The notes: generated by a model from the letters alone, not told the origin. 52,505 nucleotides of DNA from Sphingobacteriia bacterium (GCA_011390575.1 JAABSE010000018.1:1-52505), one strand, 5' to 3'; positions 26,912 to 35,250 are shown, counted from the first letter of the stretch. Numbers and translations are program-made.

Positions 26912-28450
26912 ATGGAACAATTTGCTGAACCCATGGCGAACATGCATATCCTCAATCAATTCTGGCTCACCTTCCTGCTGGTAATTTCAATGGTGCTTGT
27001 ATCGCGTACTTTTGTTGCCGGCACACGCTATTCTCCCATACTTATTATTGTAGTGTTTGGTCTGATTATGGGGTATGTGCTGGTAAGTACCGGAATGGCT
27101 ACCCCCGGACTGGCCGAGTTTCCCATTGTCGATTTTACCAGTAAAGTTACCATTACGGCGCTGATTGCTTCTTTTTTCGTGGGCGGGCAGGAAATCAAGA
27201 AAATTATTACCAACCAGGAAATCGACAAAAAAGATATTGTGGTGCCTTCTGACGAAGAAATGTTTCTGGGCACCAAATTTACCCAGTTCATGTTTCTGAT
27301 TCGCTCTTTCTTTGTGCTTATTGGTATTGAATCGCTGAAAAGAGTCATCGTGGGCTACAACAACAACGAACCCCTGGATAACTTTTATCCTCTGCTGGGG
27401 TATCTGGGATTGGTTGGGTCTATTATTCTGATTGATTACCGGGCGAAAATTACCAACAAGCCTGTATACATCAGAAAAGGGATGATTGAAACGGCCATGA
27501 TTTTGCTTGTCCTGGTTTTGTCATGGCATATTGCCCGCTGGATTCGACCCACCATAGCCCTTCCCGAAATCTTCTTTGCGATGATTCTTTCAGTTACCCT
27601 GGGGATGATTTTCTCACGCTGGAAGTTTGGACCCACTATCCGGTCTTTGTTATTTGCCGGAATTCCGGTGGTACTTGCTGCCAATTTCATGGTGGGAGGG
27701 TCAAGAATTGCTGAGGCTTTTTCGCTTACCGGTATGACCTCTGTGCTTTCTTTTGGTTTTTTCGGGCAATTGTTGTGGATGTTCGGAGGACTGGCGCTTT
27801 TAATTTTGTTTGGCAAGGCCAACAATATCCGTATGCTGGCACCGGGAATGGCAGGTTCACTGTCTCATTCCGGTTTAACCGGCGCCTGTACTGCCGGCGA
27901 CCTTGGGCCTGAGGCGCAGGTCAGAGCGCCCATCATGATCAACATTCCGTTTATCGGCCACATCTTTGTATTCTCTATACTGGCTGCCAGTGCAACAGCT
28001 GACAGGCTTCTTATTCCTTATACGCTCATCATAGTAGCCATAGGGCTGGCACTTACCTGGCTTTCTCTGAATTTATTGAGAAAAGCAGGTAATAAGGATG
28101 CTAAGGAGATTCGCGGGTTGATGTTATTTTCGCTGGGCTGGCAGCTGGTAGCTGTATTTGGAGGGTTGTTTATTCTCTACATGGGAGGTATGGGACTGAA
28201 TGATTCGGTCATGGCCAACGCTTCTGCCATTTCACACTTCGGTCTTTTTGCTGCCATCCAGGGAGGTATGTTTGGTGAGCAGGCAGCAGGGTTGATCGCT
28301 TTTGTGTTTGCCATGCCGTTCCTGGTACATCCCCTTGTATTTGGTATATTTGGCAAAACGGCTGAAAACAATGGTGTCATGCCAAAAAATATTGTTTTCA
28401 TCCTTGCCGCTATTGGTGTATTGGGCGTTTCATATGCATTGTTTTTCTGA
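26912..28450 (+). CDS. Large polytopic membrane protein of unrecognised family, transporter-like
   Basis: A 512-residue protein with about 12-13 hydrophobic segments. A conspicuous polar stretch inside the membrane region, SHSGLTGACTAGDLGPEAQ (~residues 315-333), is Ser/Thr/Gly-rich with acidic residues, the kind of re-entrant or unwound motif that binds substrate or ions in secondary transporters. A second such stretch, NDSVMANASAISHFGLFAAI, lies near residue 430. A charged cytoplasmic loop (~98-122, with KKIITNQEIDKKDIVVPSDEE) separates the first TMs from the rest. I do not recognise the family; an ion-coupled symporter is the best guess. The thioesterase gene follows after 27 bases, so the two may be co-transcribed. 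Confidence 0.7.
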   Translation: MEQFAEPMANMHILNQFWLTFLLVISMVLVSRTFVAGTRYSPILIIVVFGLIMGYVLVSTGMATPGLAEFPIVDFTSKVTITALIASFFVGGQEIKKIITNQEIDKKDIVVPSDEEMFLGTKFTQFMFLIRSFFVLIGIESLKRVIVGYNNNEPLDNFYPLLGYLGLVGSIILIDYRAKITNKPVYIRKGMIETAMILLVLVLSWHIARWIRPTIALPEIFFAMILSVTLGMIFSRWKFGPTIRSLLFAGIPVVLAANFMVGGSRIAEAFSLTGMTSVLSFGFFGQLLWMFGGLALLILFGKANNIRMLAPGMAGSLSHSGLTGACTAGDLGPEAQVRAPIMINIPFIGHIFVFSILAASATADRLLIPYTLIIVAIGLALTWLSLNLLRKAGNKDAKEIRGLMLFSLGWQLVAVFGGLFILYMGGMGLNDSVMANASAISHFGLFAAIQGGMFGEQAAGLIAFVFAMPFLVHPLVFGIFGKTAENNGVMPKNIVFILAAIGVLGVSYALFF

Positions 28451-28477
28451 TAAATAAAATGGCAAAACTTTTTTACG

Positions 28478-28885
28478 ATGGAAGAAAATATCAGCAATTC
28501 ATACACTATTACAGTATCGCCTGACGATATTGATGAACTGGAACATGTAAACAATGTTGTCTATGTACAATGGATTCAGGACGCAGCTGTTACTCACTGG
28601 AACAAAATTGCTCCGGGATACATAAAGGAGAAATATGTATGGGTGGTTTTGCGTCATGAAATTGACTACAAGCGGCCGGGAAAACTCAATGATGAACTGC
28701 TGATAAAAACCCGCGTATTGACAGTGGGAGCTGTAAGTTCGGAAAGGCAGGTGCAGATTTTTCGCAAGAAGGATATGCAATTGCTTGTGGAGTCCAAAAC
28801 CAACTGGTGCATGATAGATGCTACCTCGCACAGGCCTGCCAGAATTCCTGATGAAGTAAAGGATGTTTTTCTGGGCAGCAATTAA
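28478..28885 (+). CDS. Hotdog-fold acyl-CoA thioesterase (4HBT/FadM-like)
   Basis: A 135-residue protein. ELEHVNNVVYVQWIQDAA is the conserved helix region of 4-hydroxybenzoyl-CoA-type thioesterases (a D/E near HxNN), followed by VLRHEIDYKRPGKLNDEL and SKTNWCMID on the central sheet. These proteins hydrolyse acyl-CoA or aryl-CoA thioesters in the cytoplasm; the preferred chain is unknown. Normal length for the family. It follows the 512-residue membrane protein closely and ends ~60 bases before a strong bidirectional terminator. Confidence 0.85.
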   Translation: MEENISNSYTITVSPDDIDELEHVNNVVYVQWIQDAAVTHWNKIAPGYIKEKYVWVVLRHEIDYKRPGKLNDELLIKTRVLTVGAVSSERQVQIFRKKDMQLLVESKTNWCMIDATSHRPARIPDEVKDVFLGSN

Positions 28886-28946
28886 AACAGACAGGATTAA
28901 CACCAGGAGATACCTTTGCAAAAACGCTCATAAAGAGTCAAAGATA

Positions 28947-28983
28947 AAAAATCCCTGCTATTCAACGAATAGCAGGGATTTTT
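28947..28983. terminator. Bidirectional terminator between thioesterase and ssb
   Basis: A 17-bp perfect stem, AAAAATCCCTGCTATTC / GAATAGCAGGGATTTTT, with a 3-base loop; A-tract on one side and T-tract on the other serve both converging genes. Confidence 0.92.
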
Positions 28984-29012
28984 ACTTCAGAGAGGACAAG
29001 ATTTGCTGGAAA

Positions 29013-29432
29013 CTAGAATGGCAAATCTCCTTCGTCATCTCCTCCTCCCATAGGTTCCTCTGATGGAGGAGACGATTGTCCGGAATCCCCGCTGCCACCC
29101 ATAGGCTTGCCAAGGAAGGTCATGGTATCGCCCACAATTTCTGTAATATACCGTTTGTTACCCTCTTTGTCATCCCATGAACGGGTTTTAATTTTTCCTT
29201 CCAGGTAAATCTGGCTCCCTTTTTTCAGGTATTTTTCTGCCAGTTCTGCCAGACCACGCCATACTACAATGTTGTGCCATTCGGTTTGTTCTACTTTGTT
29301 ACCGTCTTTGCCCTTGAATACTTCATTGGTGGCAAGTGAAAAAGAAGCAACTTTAGCACCACTCTCAATACTTCTTACTTCGGGGTCTTTCCCCAAATTT
29401 CCGATCAAAATCACTTTGTTCACTCCTGACAT
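29013..29432 (-). CDS. ssb: Single-stranded DNA-binding protein
   Basis: A 139-residue SSB. The OB fold covers residues 1-~105 ([48 protein letters not shown]); a Gly/Ser/Pro-rich linker follows, and the acidic tip DEGDLPF is the protein-interaction tail that recruits repair and replication proteins. Length is slightly short of typical SSBs because of a compact linker. It lies 189 bases after mutY on the same strand. Confidence 0.95.
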   Translation of the reverse strand: MSGVNKVILIGNLGKDPEVRSIESGAKVASFSLATNEVFKGKDGNKVEQTEWHNIVVWRGLAELAEKYLKKGSQIYLEGKIKTRSWDDKEGNKRYITEIVGDTMTFLGKPMGGSGDSGQSSPPSEEPMGGGDDEGDLPF

Positions 29433-29621
29433 AGCTCAATGTTTTAGTTATCGCTTTGATTTAATTTGCGTTAAATTTAAATAAAATTTTAATTATTTAC
29501 AAGAAAAAATGTGTCTTTTTGTCTGTTATACAAATTTATGCGGTTGCAAACGCTTTGTTGTTGAGTGGAATTTTTTGAATGAAGAATTGCTCCTGCGTTC
29601 ATTCTGCTAATTCTCATAATC

Positions 29622-30704
29622 CTAAGGGAGGATAAACTTGTTTCTTTCAAGAAATCTGGTAATGAGTACAGGCTTTCCCATGTGCGCAAAATCCCCGAAC
29701 CGACGTTTCGCAAAATCTTTTTCAAAGATAGAATAATATTCCGGGGGCAGCAATATCTTATAAAAAAAAGCCTCAATACGCTGATGGGTAAGCTGATGGG
29801 AGTATTTTTCCGGTGTGCCCTTTATAGACAAAGACATTTGTTGACTGAGTATTTTTGAAAGAACCGGATGTGTGTCAAATTGTTGCCATTCAAAAAGAGG
29901 TCCACTCGTTTCGATCAAAGGAAGTTGGTATAAATTTTTCCAGATATCATTTCCTTTTCTTTTTTCAATGAAAAGAAATTCCGGTTCTTTTTCGGGCCAG
30001 TAAAAAAGAAAAAAGTGAAAGAATCGTTGTTTTTGTTTCACCTTTTTGGCTTTCAGGGGAATTTTTTGGGTCATCCCTTCAGATAGGGCAACACAATCTT
30101 CAGCAAAAGGACAAATGTGGCAATCGGGTTTCCCCGGTTTACAGACCAGGGCGCCAAAATCCATCATTGCCTGATTAAAATTGCCCGGTTGCCTGGGGTC
30201 CAGCAATGCAGCAGCTGTTTCTTCGATGTTTTTTTTTATGGCTGTGTCGTCAACGGGTTCTTCTATGCCAAAATACCTTGCAATTACGCGGGTTACATTG
30301 CCATCCACCGCAGCTTTTGGCAAACCGAAGGCAATAGAAGCTATCGCTGCAGCTGTGTAGGCGCCAATACCTTTGAGTTGAAGCAGACTTTTATAGTCAG
30401 CAGGGAAAACTCCATTGTGTTCATTGGCAATTATTCGTGCTGTGTGATGGAGGTTTCGCGCCCTGGAGTAATAGCCCAGACCTTGCCAGGCGCCGAGAAC
30501 TTTATCTTCAGTGGCCTGAGCCAGGGAATGAACGTCGGGAAACCATTCCAGAAATTTATGATAGTAGCTCATTCCCTGTGCAATACGGGTTTGTTGTAAT
30601 ATTATTTCCGAAAGCCATATTTTGTAGGGATCCCTGGTTTCTCTCCATGGGAGTTCGCGACGGTTGTTTTTATACCATTGAAGTAAGCGGGAAGTAAAAT
30701 CCAT
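29622..30704 (-). CDS. mutY: A/G-specific adenine glycosylase MutY
   Basis: A 360-residue enzyme that removes adenine mispaired with 8-oxoguanine. Helix-hairpin-helix LKGIGAYTAAA (~110-120), catalytic E33 in SEIILQQT, catalytic D134 in AAVDGNVTRV, and the [4Fe-4S] ligands C188, C195, C198 and C204 (C-X6-C-X2-C-X5-C) are all present. The C-terminal ~130 residues are the NUDIX-like domain that reads 8-oxoG. Divergent from the HU gene. Confidence 0.95.
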   Translation of the reverse strand: MDFTSRLLQWYKNNRRELPWRETRDPYKIWLSEIILQQTRIAQGMSYYHKFLEWFPDVHSLAQATEDKVLGAWQGLGYYSRARNLHHTARIIANEHNGVFPADYKSLLQLKGIGAYTAAAIASIAFGLPKAAVDGNVTRVIARYFGIEEPVDDTAIKKNIEETAAALLDPRQPGNFNQAMMDFGALVCKPGKPDCHICPFAEDCVALSEGMTQKIPLKAKKVKQKQRFFHFFLFYWPEKEPEFLFIEKRKGNDIWKNLYQLPLIETSGPLFEWQQFDTHPVLSKILSQQMSLSIKGTPEKYSHQLTHQRIEAFFYKILLPPEYYSIFEKDFAKRRFGDFAHMGKPVLITRFLERNKFILP

Positions 30705-30792
30705 TTTTGCAGTAGTCTGAAACAGAACAATAAAAACCTTAATTCATTGGCATAAAATTACATAATTTGTTTTCTTTGAACGAGAAAAGAAT

Positions 30793-30800
30793 TATCTTTG
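30793..30800 (+). promoter_or_regulatory. -7 box of the HU gene
   Basis: TATCTTTG, an exact TAnnTTTG match, with a predicted ~50-base leader to the ATG at 30857. The open frame extends upstream through this box to 30767, which shows the longer start to be wrong. Confidence 0.5.
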
Positions 30801-30856
30801 CAGCCCGATTAAAAAAAAATGAGCGTTGTAATTATAAAACCTTAACAAATATAAGT

Positions 30857-31147
30857 ATGACTAAAGCAGAAATTGTAACTGAGATTGCAAACAAGACAGG
30901 AATTGAAAAAGTAGCTGTACAGGCAACTGTAGAAGCATTTATGAGCACAGTGAAAAATTCACTGGTGAAAGGTGACAATGTTTACTTAAGAGGTTTTGGA
31001 AGCTTCATTATTAAAGAAAGAGCTGAAAAAACAGGCAGAAACATTTCCAAAAACACCACTATTATTATTCCTGCCCATTCAATACCTTCTTTCAAACCTG
31101 CCAAAGAGTTTGTGTCAGAAGTTAAAGAATCAGTAAAGGTTAAATAA
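30857..31147 (+). CDS. HU-family DNA-binding protein
   Basis: A 96-residue histone-like protein. It begins MTKAEIVTEIANKTGIEKVAV (helical dimerisation part), has VYLRGFGSFIIKERAEKTGRN leading into the beta-arm, and closes with SIPSFKPAKEFVSEVKE, the standard HU/IHF ending. It bends and compacts DNA as a dimer. Start chosen at 30857 rather than an upstream in-frame start at 30767, because the upstream part spans the -7 promoter box. Followed 43 bases later by the 29-residue basic protein gene. Confidence 0.92.
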   Translation: MTKAEIVTEIANKTGIEKVAVQATVEAFMSTVKNSLVKGDNVYLRGFGSFIIKERAEKTGRNISKNTTIIIPAHSIPSFKPAKEFVSEVKESVKVK

Positions 31148-31190
31148 TATACCGTATTTTTTTTAAAATTATTTACTAAAAAAATTAGCT

Positions 31191-31280
31191 ATGCCCAGCG
31201 GAAAGAAAAGAAAAAGACACAAGATGGCGACTCATAAGCGTAAAAAGCGCCTGCGCAAAAACAGACACAAAAAGAAATAA
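31191..31280 (+). CDS. 29-residue ultra-basic protein, AURKAIP1/COX24-domain type
   Basis: ATG at 31191 to TAA at 31280 encodes 29 residues, of which about two thirds are Lys, Arg or His (starts MPSGKKRKRHKMATHKRKKR). It matches the tiny Bacteroidota proteins annotated as AURKAIP1/COX24 domain proteins; that domain in mitochondria is ribosomal protein mS38. A ribosome-bound role is therefore likely, by inference. It lies between HU and rng with two hairpins right behind it. It is too short for most ORF cut-offs and easily missed. Confidence 0.85.
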   Translation: MPSGKKRKRHKMATHKRKKRLRKNRHKKK

Positions 31281-31283
31281 TAT

Positions 31284-31307
31284 ATTCAAAACCTTAGCGT
31301 TTTGAAT
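31284..31307 (+). terminator. First hairpin after the 29-residue gene
   Basis: ATTCAAAAC (31284-31292) / GTTTTGAAT (31299-31307), a 9-bp perfect stem with a 6-base loop, directly behind the stop codon. No T-tract; may be an RNA-stabilising hairpin or part of a two-step terminator. Confidence 0.5.
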
Positions 31308-31318
31308 GTAAAGTGGGT

Positions 31319-31354
31319 AAAATTACATAATGCCATCAGGTATTATGTAATTTT
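31319..31354 (+). terminator. Terminator of the HU / 29-residue protein unit
   Basis: AAAATTACATAAT (31319-31331) pairs perfectly with ATTATGTAATTTT (31342-31354), and T-rich TATTTAT follows. Confidence 0.75.
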
Positions 31355-31903
31355 ATTTATAGTCTGTTTATTTCTGAACCTGTATCCTGCCAACCATTCA
31401 TCTTAATTTCCTGTCCGGAAAGTGCAATACACTTTATAGTAAGAAGTTTGTTTTATTGTGTATCTTGCAGAATTCCCTTCAGGAGGGTCAATTAAATTAA
31501 AGCACTACCGGATAATAAACGGATTCGACAATCCGGCTATTAACCGATCAACCTTTACCTAGCTGCGAGACTTGCCGTTGAGCAAGAAGTTTTTCTCTAT
31601 CCCACAGGCTTTGAAAGGTTTGCATAAGTGACTGTTTTGCAAAATGTACAATAGATGAAAGCTCCATGATTAAGATTAAAATGCACACCAGCATGATCAT
31701 AAAGGAGGTTCCATCGGCACGCTTTAATCAAATTATTACAGATGAACCGAGCCATGACAATAACTATTGACACACACGGATGATTATAATTTCGTAGCAT
31801 GGTAAAACATGCAGTCAGAGTATTGTTGGTGAATTCCATCTGACCGACTCAATCAAATTATAAACAGATGAAATGTTGTAACTTACTTAAAGAAATTTAG
31901 ATT
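31355..31903. other. 549-bp unassigned region upstream of rng, possible ncRNA or long leader
   Basis: No credible gene. Small structures: AAAGTG/CACTTT near 31419-31435, CCGGAT/ATCCGG at ~31508-31535, CTTGC-CGTTGA-GCAAG followed by AAGTTTTTCT at ~31570-31595 (terminator-like), and GCATG/CATGC near 31796-31812. An imperfect direct repeat, AATCAAATTATTACAGATGAA (31726-31746) and AATCAAATTATAAACAGATG (from 31851, continuing AA), occurs 125 bases apart. A minus-strand frame at 31597-31839 has no family features. Confidence 0.4.
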
Positions 31904-33454
31904 GTGAACAAAGAATTAATCATTGATTCAAACTCGTCGGAGATTGTTATTGCTTTGATGGAGGATAAACAACTTGTTGAACTTCACAAAGAAAAAAAGA
32001 ATAACAATTATTCCGTAGGCGATATCTACCTGGGAAAAGTCAAAAAGATTATTTCAGGATTGAATGCCGCCTTTGTTGATGTGGGATACGAAAAGGATGC
32101 CTTTCTCCATTATCTGGATTTAGGTGCCCAGGTAAATTCTTTGAACAAGTACACCAAACTGGCCATTGCCGGCAAAAGTAAGATCCTTGCCATGGAAAAT
32201 TTTATCCTGGAAAAAGAGATCGAAAAGACCGGAAAAATCAACAATGTGCTTACGGCTAATCAGCCTGTTCTGGTTCAAATTGCCAAGGAGCCTATCTCTA
32301 CCAAGGGTCCTCGTATTACCAGCGAAATATCCATTGCCGGGAGATTCCTGGTGCTGGTGCCTTTTTCCGACCGCGTGTCGGTGTCTCAAAAAATTAAAAA
32401 CTCTGAAGAAAAGAGCAGACTCAAAAGACTTGTTCAAAGTATCAGACCCAAAAATTTTGGTGTTATTGTAAGAACGGTGGCCGAAGGAAAAATGGTGGCC
32501 GACCTGGACAATGACCTGAGATCTCTGGTTGATAAATGGTACAATGTGGCTTCCAAGCTTGAAAGTGCCAGGCCTCCCAAGATTATTCAGGGAGAAATAA
32601 ACCGTACTTCTGCCATCCTCAGAGATTTGCTTACCCCTGAGTTTAATAATGTTTACGTCAATGATCCGGTGATTTTTGACGAATTAAAGGAATATGTAAA
32701 GTCGATTTCTCCTGAAAAAGCGGATATCATCAAACTTTACAAGAACAAAGTTCCTATTTTTGACCATCTGGGGGTCGAAAAACAGATTAAAAGCTCCTTC
32801 GGAAAAATTGTTTCCATAAGAGGAGGTACGTATCTTATTATCGAGCATACAGAAGCCCTGCATGTTATTGATGTAAACAGCGGTCACCGTATCAATGCCG
32901 ATAACAGCCAGGAATCCAATGCATTGGAGGTAAACCTGGAAGCGGCAGCAGAGATCGCGCGCCAGCTCAGGCTAAGGGATATGGGTGGAATTATTGTTAT
33001 CGACTTTATCGACATGGTAGAGTCTGCCAACCGGCGTAAACTCTTCGAGAAGATGAAAGAAGAGATGAAAAAAGATCGCGCCAAACACAATATCCTTCCT
33101 CCCAGTAAGTTTGGTCTGGTGCAGATTACCCGCCAAAGGGTAAGAACCGAAACCAATGTGGAGATTCTTGAAAAATGCCCTGCCTGTGGTGGTTCCGGTG
33201 AAATTATTCCCAGTATCATTATTGTGGATGAAATTGAAAACAACCTCCGCTATCTCATCCAGGAGCAAAATGAAAAAAATCTTACATTAAGAGTTCATCC
33301 TTACGTTTATGCTTTCCTTACCAAAGGTTTGTGGTCTGTTAAGCTCAAGTGGATGTTTAAGTATAAAACAAAATTCAAACTACTTCCCTCTCTGTCCTAT
33401 CACTTTCTTGAATATCATTTTTTCAATAAACTGGACGACGAGATAAAAATGTGA
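31904..33454 (+). CDS. rng: Ribonuclease E/G family endoribonuclease
   Basis: A 516-residue enzyme, length typical of RNase G. It begins at GTG (31904). The S1 domain starts near residue 37 (SVGDIYLGKVKKIISGLNAAFVDVG); the catalytic Asp pair is D323 (HVIDVNSG) and D367 (IVIDFIDM); the zinc-link motif CPACGGSG (C425, C428) joins two subunits. It cleaves single-stranded A/U-rich RNA in rRNA maturation and mRNA decay. The long 5' non-coding region is worth noting, since RNase E genes elsewhere are autoregulated through their leaders. A strong terminator follows. Confidence 0.92.
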   Translation: MNKELIIDSNSSEIVIALMEDKQLVELHKEKKNNNYSVGDIYLGKVKKIISGLNAAFVDVGYEKDAFLHYLDLGAQVNSLNKYTKLAIAGKSKILAMENFILEKEIEKTGKINNVLTANQPVLVQIAKEPISTKGPRITSEISIAGRFLVLVPFSDRVSVSQKIKNSEEKSRLKRLVQSIRPKNFGVIVRTVAEGKMVADLDNDLRSLVDKWYNVASKLESARPPKIIQGEINRTSAILRDLLTPEFNNVYVNDPVIFDELKEYVKSISPEKADIIKLYKNKVPIFDHLGVEKQIKSSFGKIVSIRGGTYLIIEHTEALHVIDVNSGHRINADNSQESNALEVNLEAAAEIARQLRLRDMGGIIVIDFIDMVESANRRKLFEKMKEEMKKDRAKHNILPPSKFGLVQITRQRVRTETNVEILEKCPACGGSGEIIPSIIIVDEIENNLRYLIQEQNEKNLTLRVHPYVYAFLTKGLWSVKLKWMFKYKTKFKLLPSLSYHFLEYHFFNKLDDEIKM

Positions 33455-33467
33455 TCAACACAACCGA

Positions 33468-33526
33468 ACAGGTTTGTAGTTTTACCTTTCCCATGAAAGG
33501 TAGAAATGCAAACCTGTTTTTTATTT
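33468..33526 (+). terminator. Two-tier terminator after rng
   Basis: Outer stem ACAGGTTTG (33468-33476) / CAAACCTGT (33509-33517), inner stem TACCTTTC (33483-33490) / GAAAGGTA (33495-33502), then TTTTTATTTTT. The open frame from 33451 into recX runs through this hairpin, which argues that recX begins later, at 33535. Confidence 0.9.
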
Positions 33527-33529
33527 TTG
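33522..33529 (+). promoter_or_regulatory. -7 box of recX inside the rng terminator T-tract
   Basis: TATTTTTG matches TAnnTTTG and ends 5 bases before the recX ATG (33535), so transcription would start at or within a base or two of the start codon. Confidence 0.45.
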
Positions 33530-33534
33530 CATTT

Positions 33535-33990
33535 ATGGATGATTTGATTTCCCTCAAAACCAAAATGGCACGTTATTGTGCCTGGAGAGACAGATGCACT
33601 GCAGAGGTGGAGAAAAAACTTTATGAACTGGAAGCTGCACCTGAGCAAATTCCGCAATTGATTCAATGGCTTGAAGATGAGAAGTATCTGGATGATGCCC
33701 GGTTTGCAGAATCTTATGTACGGGGGAAATTCTCAGCCAATCAGTGGGGAAGAATCCGGATTGTGGCTGAACTCAGAAGCAGAAACATTGCCGAAAACAT
33801 CATCAGGGAAGCGCTCAAATCTATTCAGCACAGGGATTATTTAGCTACCTTGCAGCGACTGGCAAAGAACAAGTATCAAACAGTCAAAAGTGAGGATGTG
33901 CAGGTAAAAAAACAGAAAACCCTGGCATACCTTGTTTCCAAAGGATTTGAAAATGATTTGATTTGGGATGTTCTGAAAACAATTGAATGA
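33535..33990 (+). CDS. recX: Regulatory protein RecX
   Basis: A 151-residue protein of normal RecX length. Three helical repeats are recognisable from ARYCAWRDRCTAEVEKKLYEL, LIQWLEDEKYLDDARFAESYVRGKF and GRIRIVAELRSRNI. RecX binds the RecA filament and restrains it. The ATG at 33535 (MDDLISLKTKMA) is chosen over GTG at 33451, because the extra 28 codons cover the rng terminator. Confidence 0.88.
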   Translation: MDDLISLKTKMARYCAWRDRCTAEVEKKLYELEAAPEQIPQLIQWLEDEKYLDDARFAESYVRGKFSANQWGRIRIVAELRSRNIAENIIREALKSIQHRDYLATLQRLAKNKYQTVKSEDVQVKKQKTLAYLVSKGFENDLIWDVLKTIE

Positions 33991-34035
33991 ATTTATAGTT
34001 ATCTTATCATAGTATCAAAAAAATAAATATAAACC

Positions 34036-35125
34036 ATGATTTACAAAGACGATATCAAAGCGTTGGATAAAAGGCTTGAAGCCTTGAGGAGGTCACTTTG
34101 ACCTGGACGAAAAAATAAATTACGTAAAACAGCAGGAAGAAAAGACCGAGGATCCGCATTTCTGGGACGACCCTAAAGAAGCCGAAACTATTCTTAAAGA
34201 CATCCGGGATCATAAAAAATGGACCGATTCGTTTGAAGAAATTCAAACTGCCCTGGAGGATCTGAAAGTGCTTTATGAATTTTATGAAGCCAAAGAAGCT
34301 TCAGAAAAGGACGTAATGGATCAGCATAAGAAACTGATCAAGTATACGGAAGATCTGGAATTTAAGAAAATGCTGGGCAAAGAGGAGGATCGGCTGGCTG
34401 CCATTGTTAACATCAATTCCGGTGCCGGAGGTACCGAGAGCCAGGATTGGGCCGAGATGCTCATGCGCATGTACCTGCGCTACGGGGAAAAGAACAAATT
34501 TAAAACCAAGGTGCTGGATATGCAGGAAGGAGATGGTGCAGGAATAAAATCTGCGTCCATCGAGTTTGATGGCGAATTTGCCTACGGATACCTTAAAGGA
34601 GAAAATGGCGTTCACCGCCTGGTGAGGCTTTCTCCCTTTGATTCGGCCAACAAAAGACACACCTCCTTTGCGTCCGTATATGCTTACCCAATTATTGACG
34701 ATAACATTGAAATTGACATCAATCCTGCCGATATTTCCTGGGATACCTTTCGATCCAGCGGACCCGGCGGACAAAATGTGAATAAGGTAGAAACAGCTGT
34801 GCGACTGCGCCATGCTCCCAGTGGGTTGGTTATCGAATGTCAGGAAACCCGCTCCCAGGGACAAAACCGCGAAAAAGCTCTTACCATGCTTAAATCTCAA
34901 TTGTATGAAATTGAACTGAGGAAAAAGCGTGAAAAGTTGCAGGCCATGGAAGATACCAAAAAGAAGATTGAATGGGGCTCACAAATACGTTCATACGTCA
35001 TGCATCCTTACAAAATGGTCAAAGACATGAGAACCAATGTGGAAACTTCAAACGTTCAGGCCGTGATGGATGGAGAACTGGATGAATTTATCAAAGCGTT
35101 CCTTATTGAATATGGTGATGAGTAA
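34036..35125 (+). CDS. prfB: Peptide chain release factor 2, with programmed +1 frameshift
   Basis: The true gene starts at ATG 34036. Codons 1-21 end at CTT (34096-34098) before an in-frame TGA (34099-34101). Skipping T34099 joins the second frame at GAC (34100), giving join(34036..34098,34100..35125) and a 362-residue RF2, the normal length. The second frame carries the SPF stop-recognition motif ([15 protein letters not shown]) and the GGQ peptidyl-hydrolysis motif ([13 protein letters not shown]). RF2 reads UGA and UAA; scarce RF2 makes the ribosome pause at the UGA and shift, an autoregulation known in most bacteria. A terminator follows. Annotation from an ATG at 34268 would drop the N-terminal domain. 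Confidence 0.95.
34087..34102 (+). promoter_or_regulatory. prfB: prfB recoding site
   Basis: AGGAGG (34087-34092), three bases, then the slippery CTT TGA C (34096-34102). Layout is identical to the classical RF2 frameshift signal: an internal Shine-Dalgarno-like hexamer just upstream of CUU UGA C. Confidence 0.95.
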
Positions 35126-35192
35126 AGACTACAGGTGGTTTTTACAGTAAACCTGATTATCTCAACTGAAAGTATCAAACAAGTGGGTTTAT

Positions 35193-35250
35193 ACGACCGC
35201 TGTGCATGTTGGAATGAATTGTCCGGCCTGTACAGCGGTTGTTTCTTTTG
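35193..35250 (+). terminator. Terminator after prfB
   Basis: ACGACCGCTGT (35193-35203) pairs with ACAGCGGTTGT (35232-35242), one G-U pair, and TTCTTTTG follows. The 28-base loop is long. Confidence 0.65.

Noticed and set aside
31597..31839. 80-residue minus-strand ORF upstream of rng
   Set aside because: It spans a direct-repeat copy and small hairpins, with no recognisable domain.
33451..33534. GTG start of recX overlapping the rng stop
   Set aside because: The added codons translate a clear rho-independent terminator and a -7 box.
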